Shown here piece after piece: positions 5,407 through 5,473 of a stretch of 5,473 nt of DNA. Every line of letters starts with the position of its first letter. Position 1 is the first letter of the stretch. The stretch is taken from NCBI GenBank assembly GCA_003222935.1, contig QHXL01000209.1, forward strand, positions 1-5,473. Direction: 5' to 3'. The notes under the pieces are model-generated. The model was not told where the DNA came from and searched no databases. It saw only the letters and a program-made list of their open reading frames with translations. The stretch is from Acidobacteriota bacterium. GTDB taxonomy: Bacteria; Acidobacteriota; Blastocatellia; Pyrinomonadales; Pyrinomonadaceae. Both the position numbers and the translations under genes were made by a program.

Positions 5407-5473
5407 ATGCTTCGTGTTGGACTAACTGGGTCAATCGCGGTCGGCAAGTCGTTCGTAGCTTCGATTTTTGAAG
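5407..5473 (+). CDS. coaE: Dephospho-CoA kinase, N-terminal 22 codons (runs off right edge)
   Basis: CoaE phosphorylates the 3'-hydroxyl of dephospho-CoA with ATP, the last step of coenzyme A synthesis, in the cytoplasm. The window shows only 22 complete codons, beginning MLRVGLTGSIAVGKS. The Walker A P-loop GSIAVGKS (residues 8-15) sits immediately after the first beta strand, at the very N-terminus, which is the hallmark of CoaE ('ALTGGIGSGKS' in enterobacteria). The frame upstream is open only back to a TGA at 5359 and holds no other ATG, so ATG 5407 is the start. No Shine-Dalgarno is seen. Other small P-loop kinases such as Tmk or Cmk begin differently, but with so little sequence the call relies on the motif and its spacing. 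Confidence 0.85.
   Translation, partial: MLRVGLTGSIAVGKSFVASIFE

Noticed and set aside
5187..5447. Minus-strand frame of 86 codons overlapping the start of coaE
   Set aside because: It is antisense to the coaE P-loop codons and covers the intergenic region. The product is Pro/Ser-rich with no recognisable feature and no ribosome binding site.

Overview
The window looks like a stretch of ordinary chromosome from an acidobacterium, probably Blastocatellia/Pyrinomonadales. This rests on the style of the FolD, CoaE and secreted-protein sequences, a base composition close to balanced GC, and a GC-rich inverted-repeat element of a kind I associate with these genomes. The assignment is recognition from memory, not a search result.

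Layout, left to right. (1) Positions 1-1287, minus strand: the first 429 codons of an exported, helical-repeat (TPR-like) protein that runs off the left edge. It resembles the N-terminal superhelical part of soluble lytic transglycosylases. (2) 1288-1515: a divergent intergenic region with candidate promoters and an 18-bp tandem repeat carrying C6 runs. (3) 1516-3552, plus strand: a 678-residue secreted protein built of a signal peptide, a P-domain-like beta domain (the type next to subtilisin/kexin proteases), a lamin-tail-like domain and a C-terminal beta module, with no recognisable catalytic domain. It ends at a strong intrinsic terminator (3573-3606). (4) 3648-3745: a 98-bp inverted-repeat element whose two arms also fold individually. 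(5) 3847-4806, plus strand: folD, a complete bifunctional one-carbon/folate enzyme, closed by a terminator at 4825-4860 that can serve both strands. (6) 4885-5094, minus strand: a 69-residue protein with two membrane segments and a near-consensus promoter at 5151-5179. (7) 5407 to the right edge, plus strand: the first 22 codons of coaE (dephospho-CoA kinase), recognised by its P-loop.

The genes do not form one operon. Each is separated by terminators, changes of strand or long intergenic gaps. folD and coaE are cofactor housekeeping genes (folate, coenzyme A), while the two left-hand genes encode cell-envelope or secreted proteins. I see no mobile gene, CRISPR array, tRNA or rRNA. No new multi-gene system is evident. 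The points most worth a second look are the domain architecture of the secreted protein, its apparently recurrent C-terminal module, and the self-folding inverted-repeat element with a compensated base-pair change between its arms.
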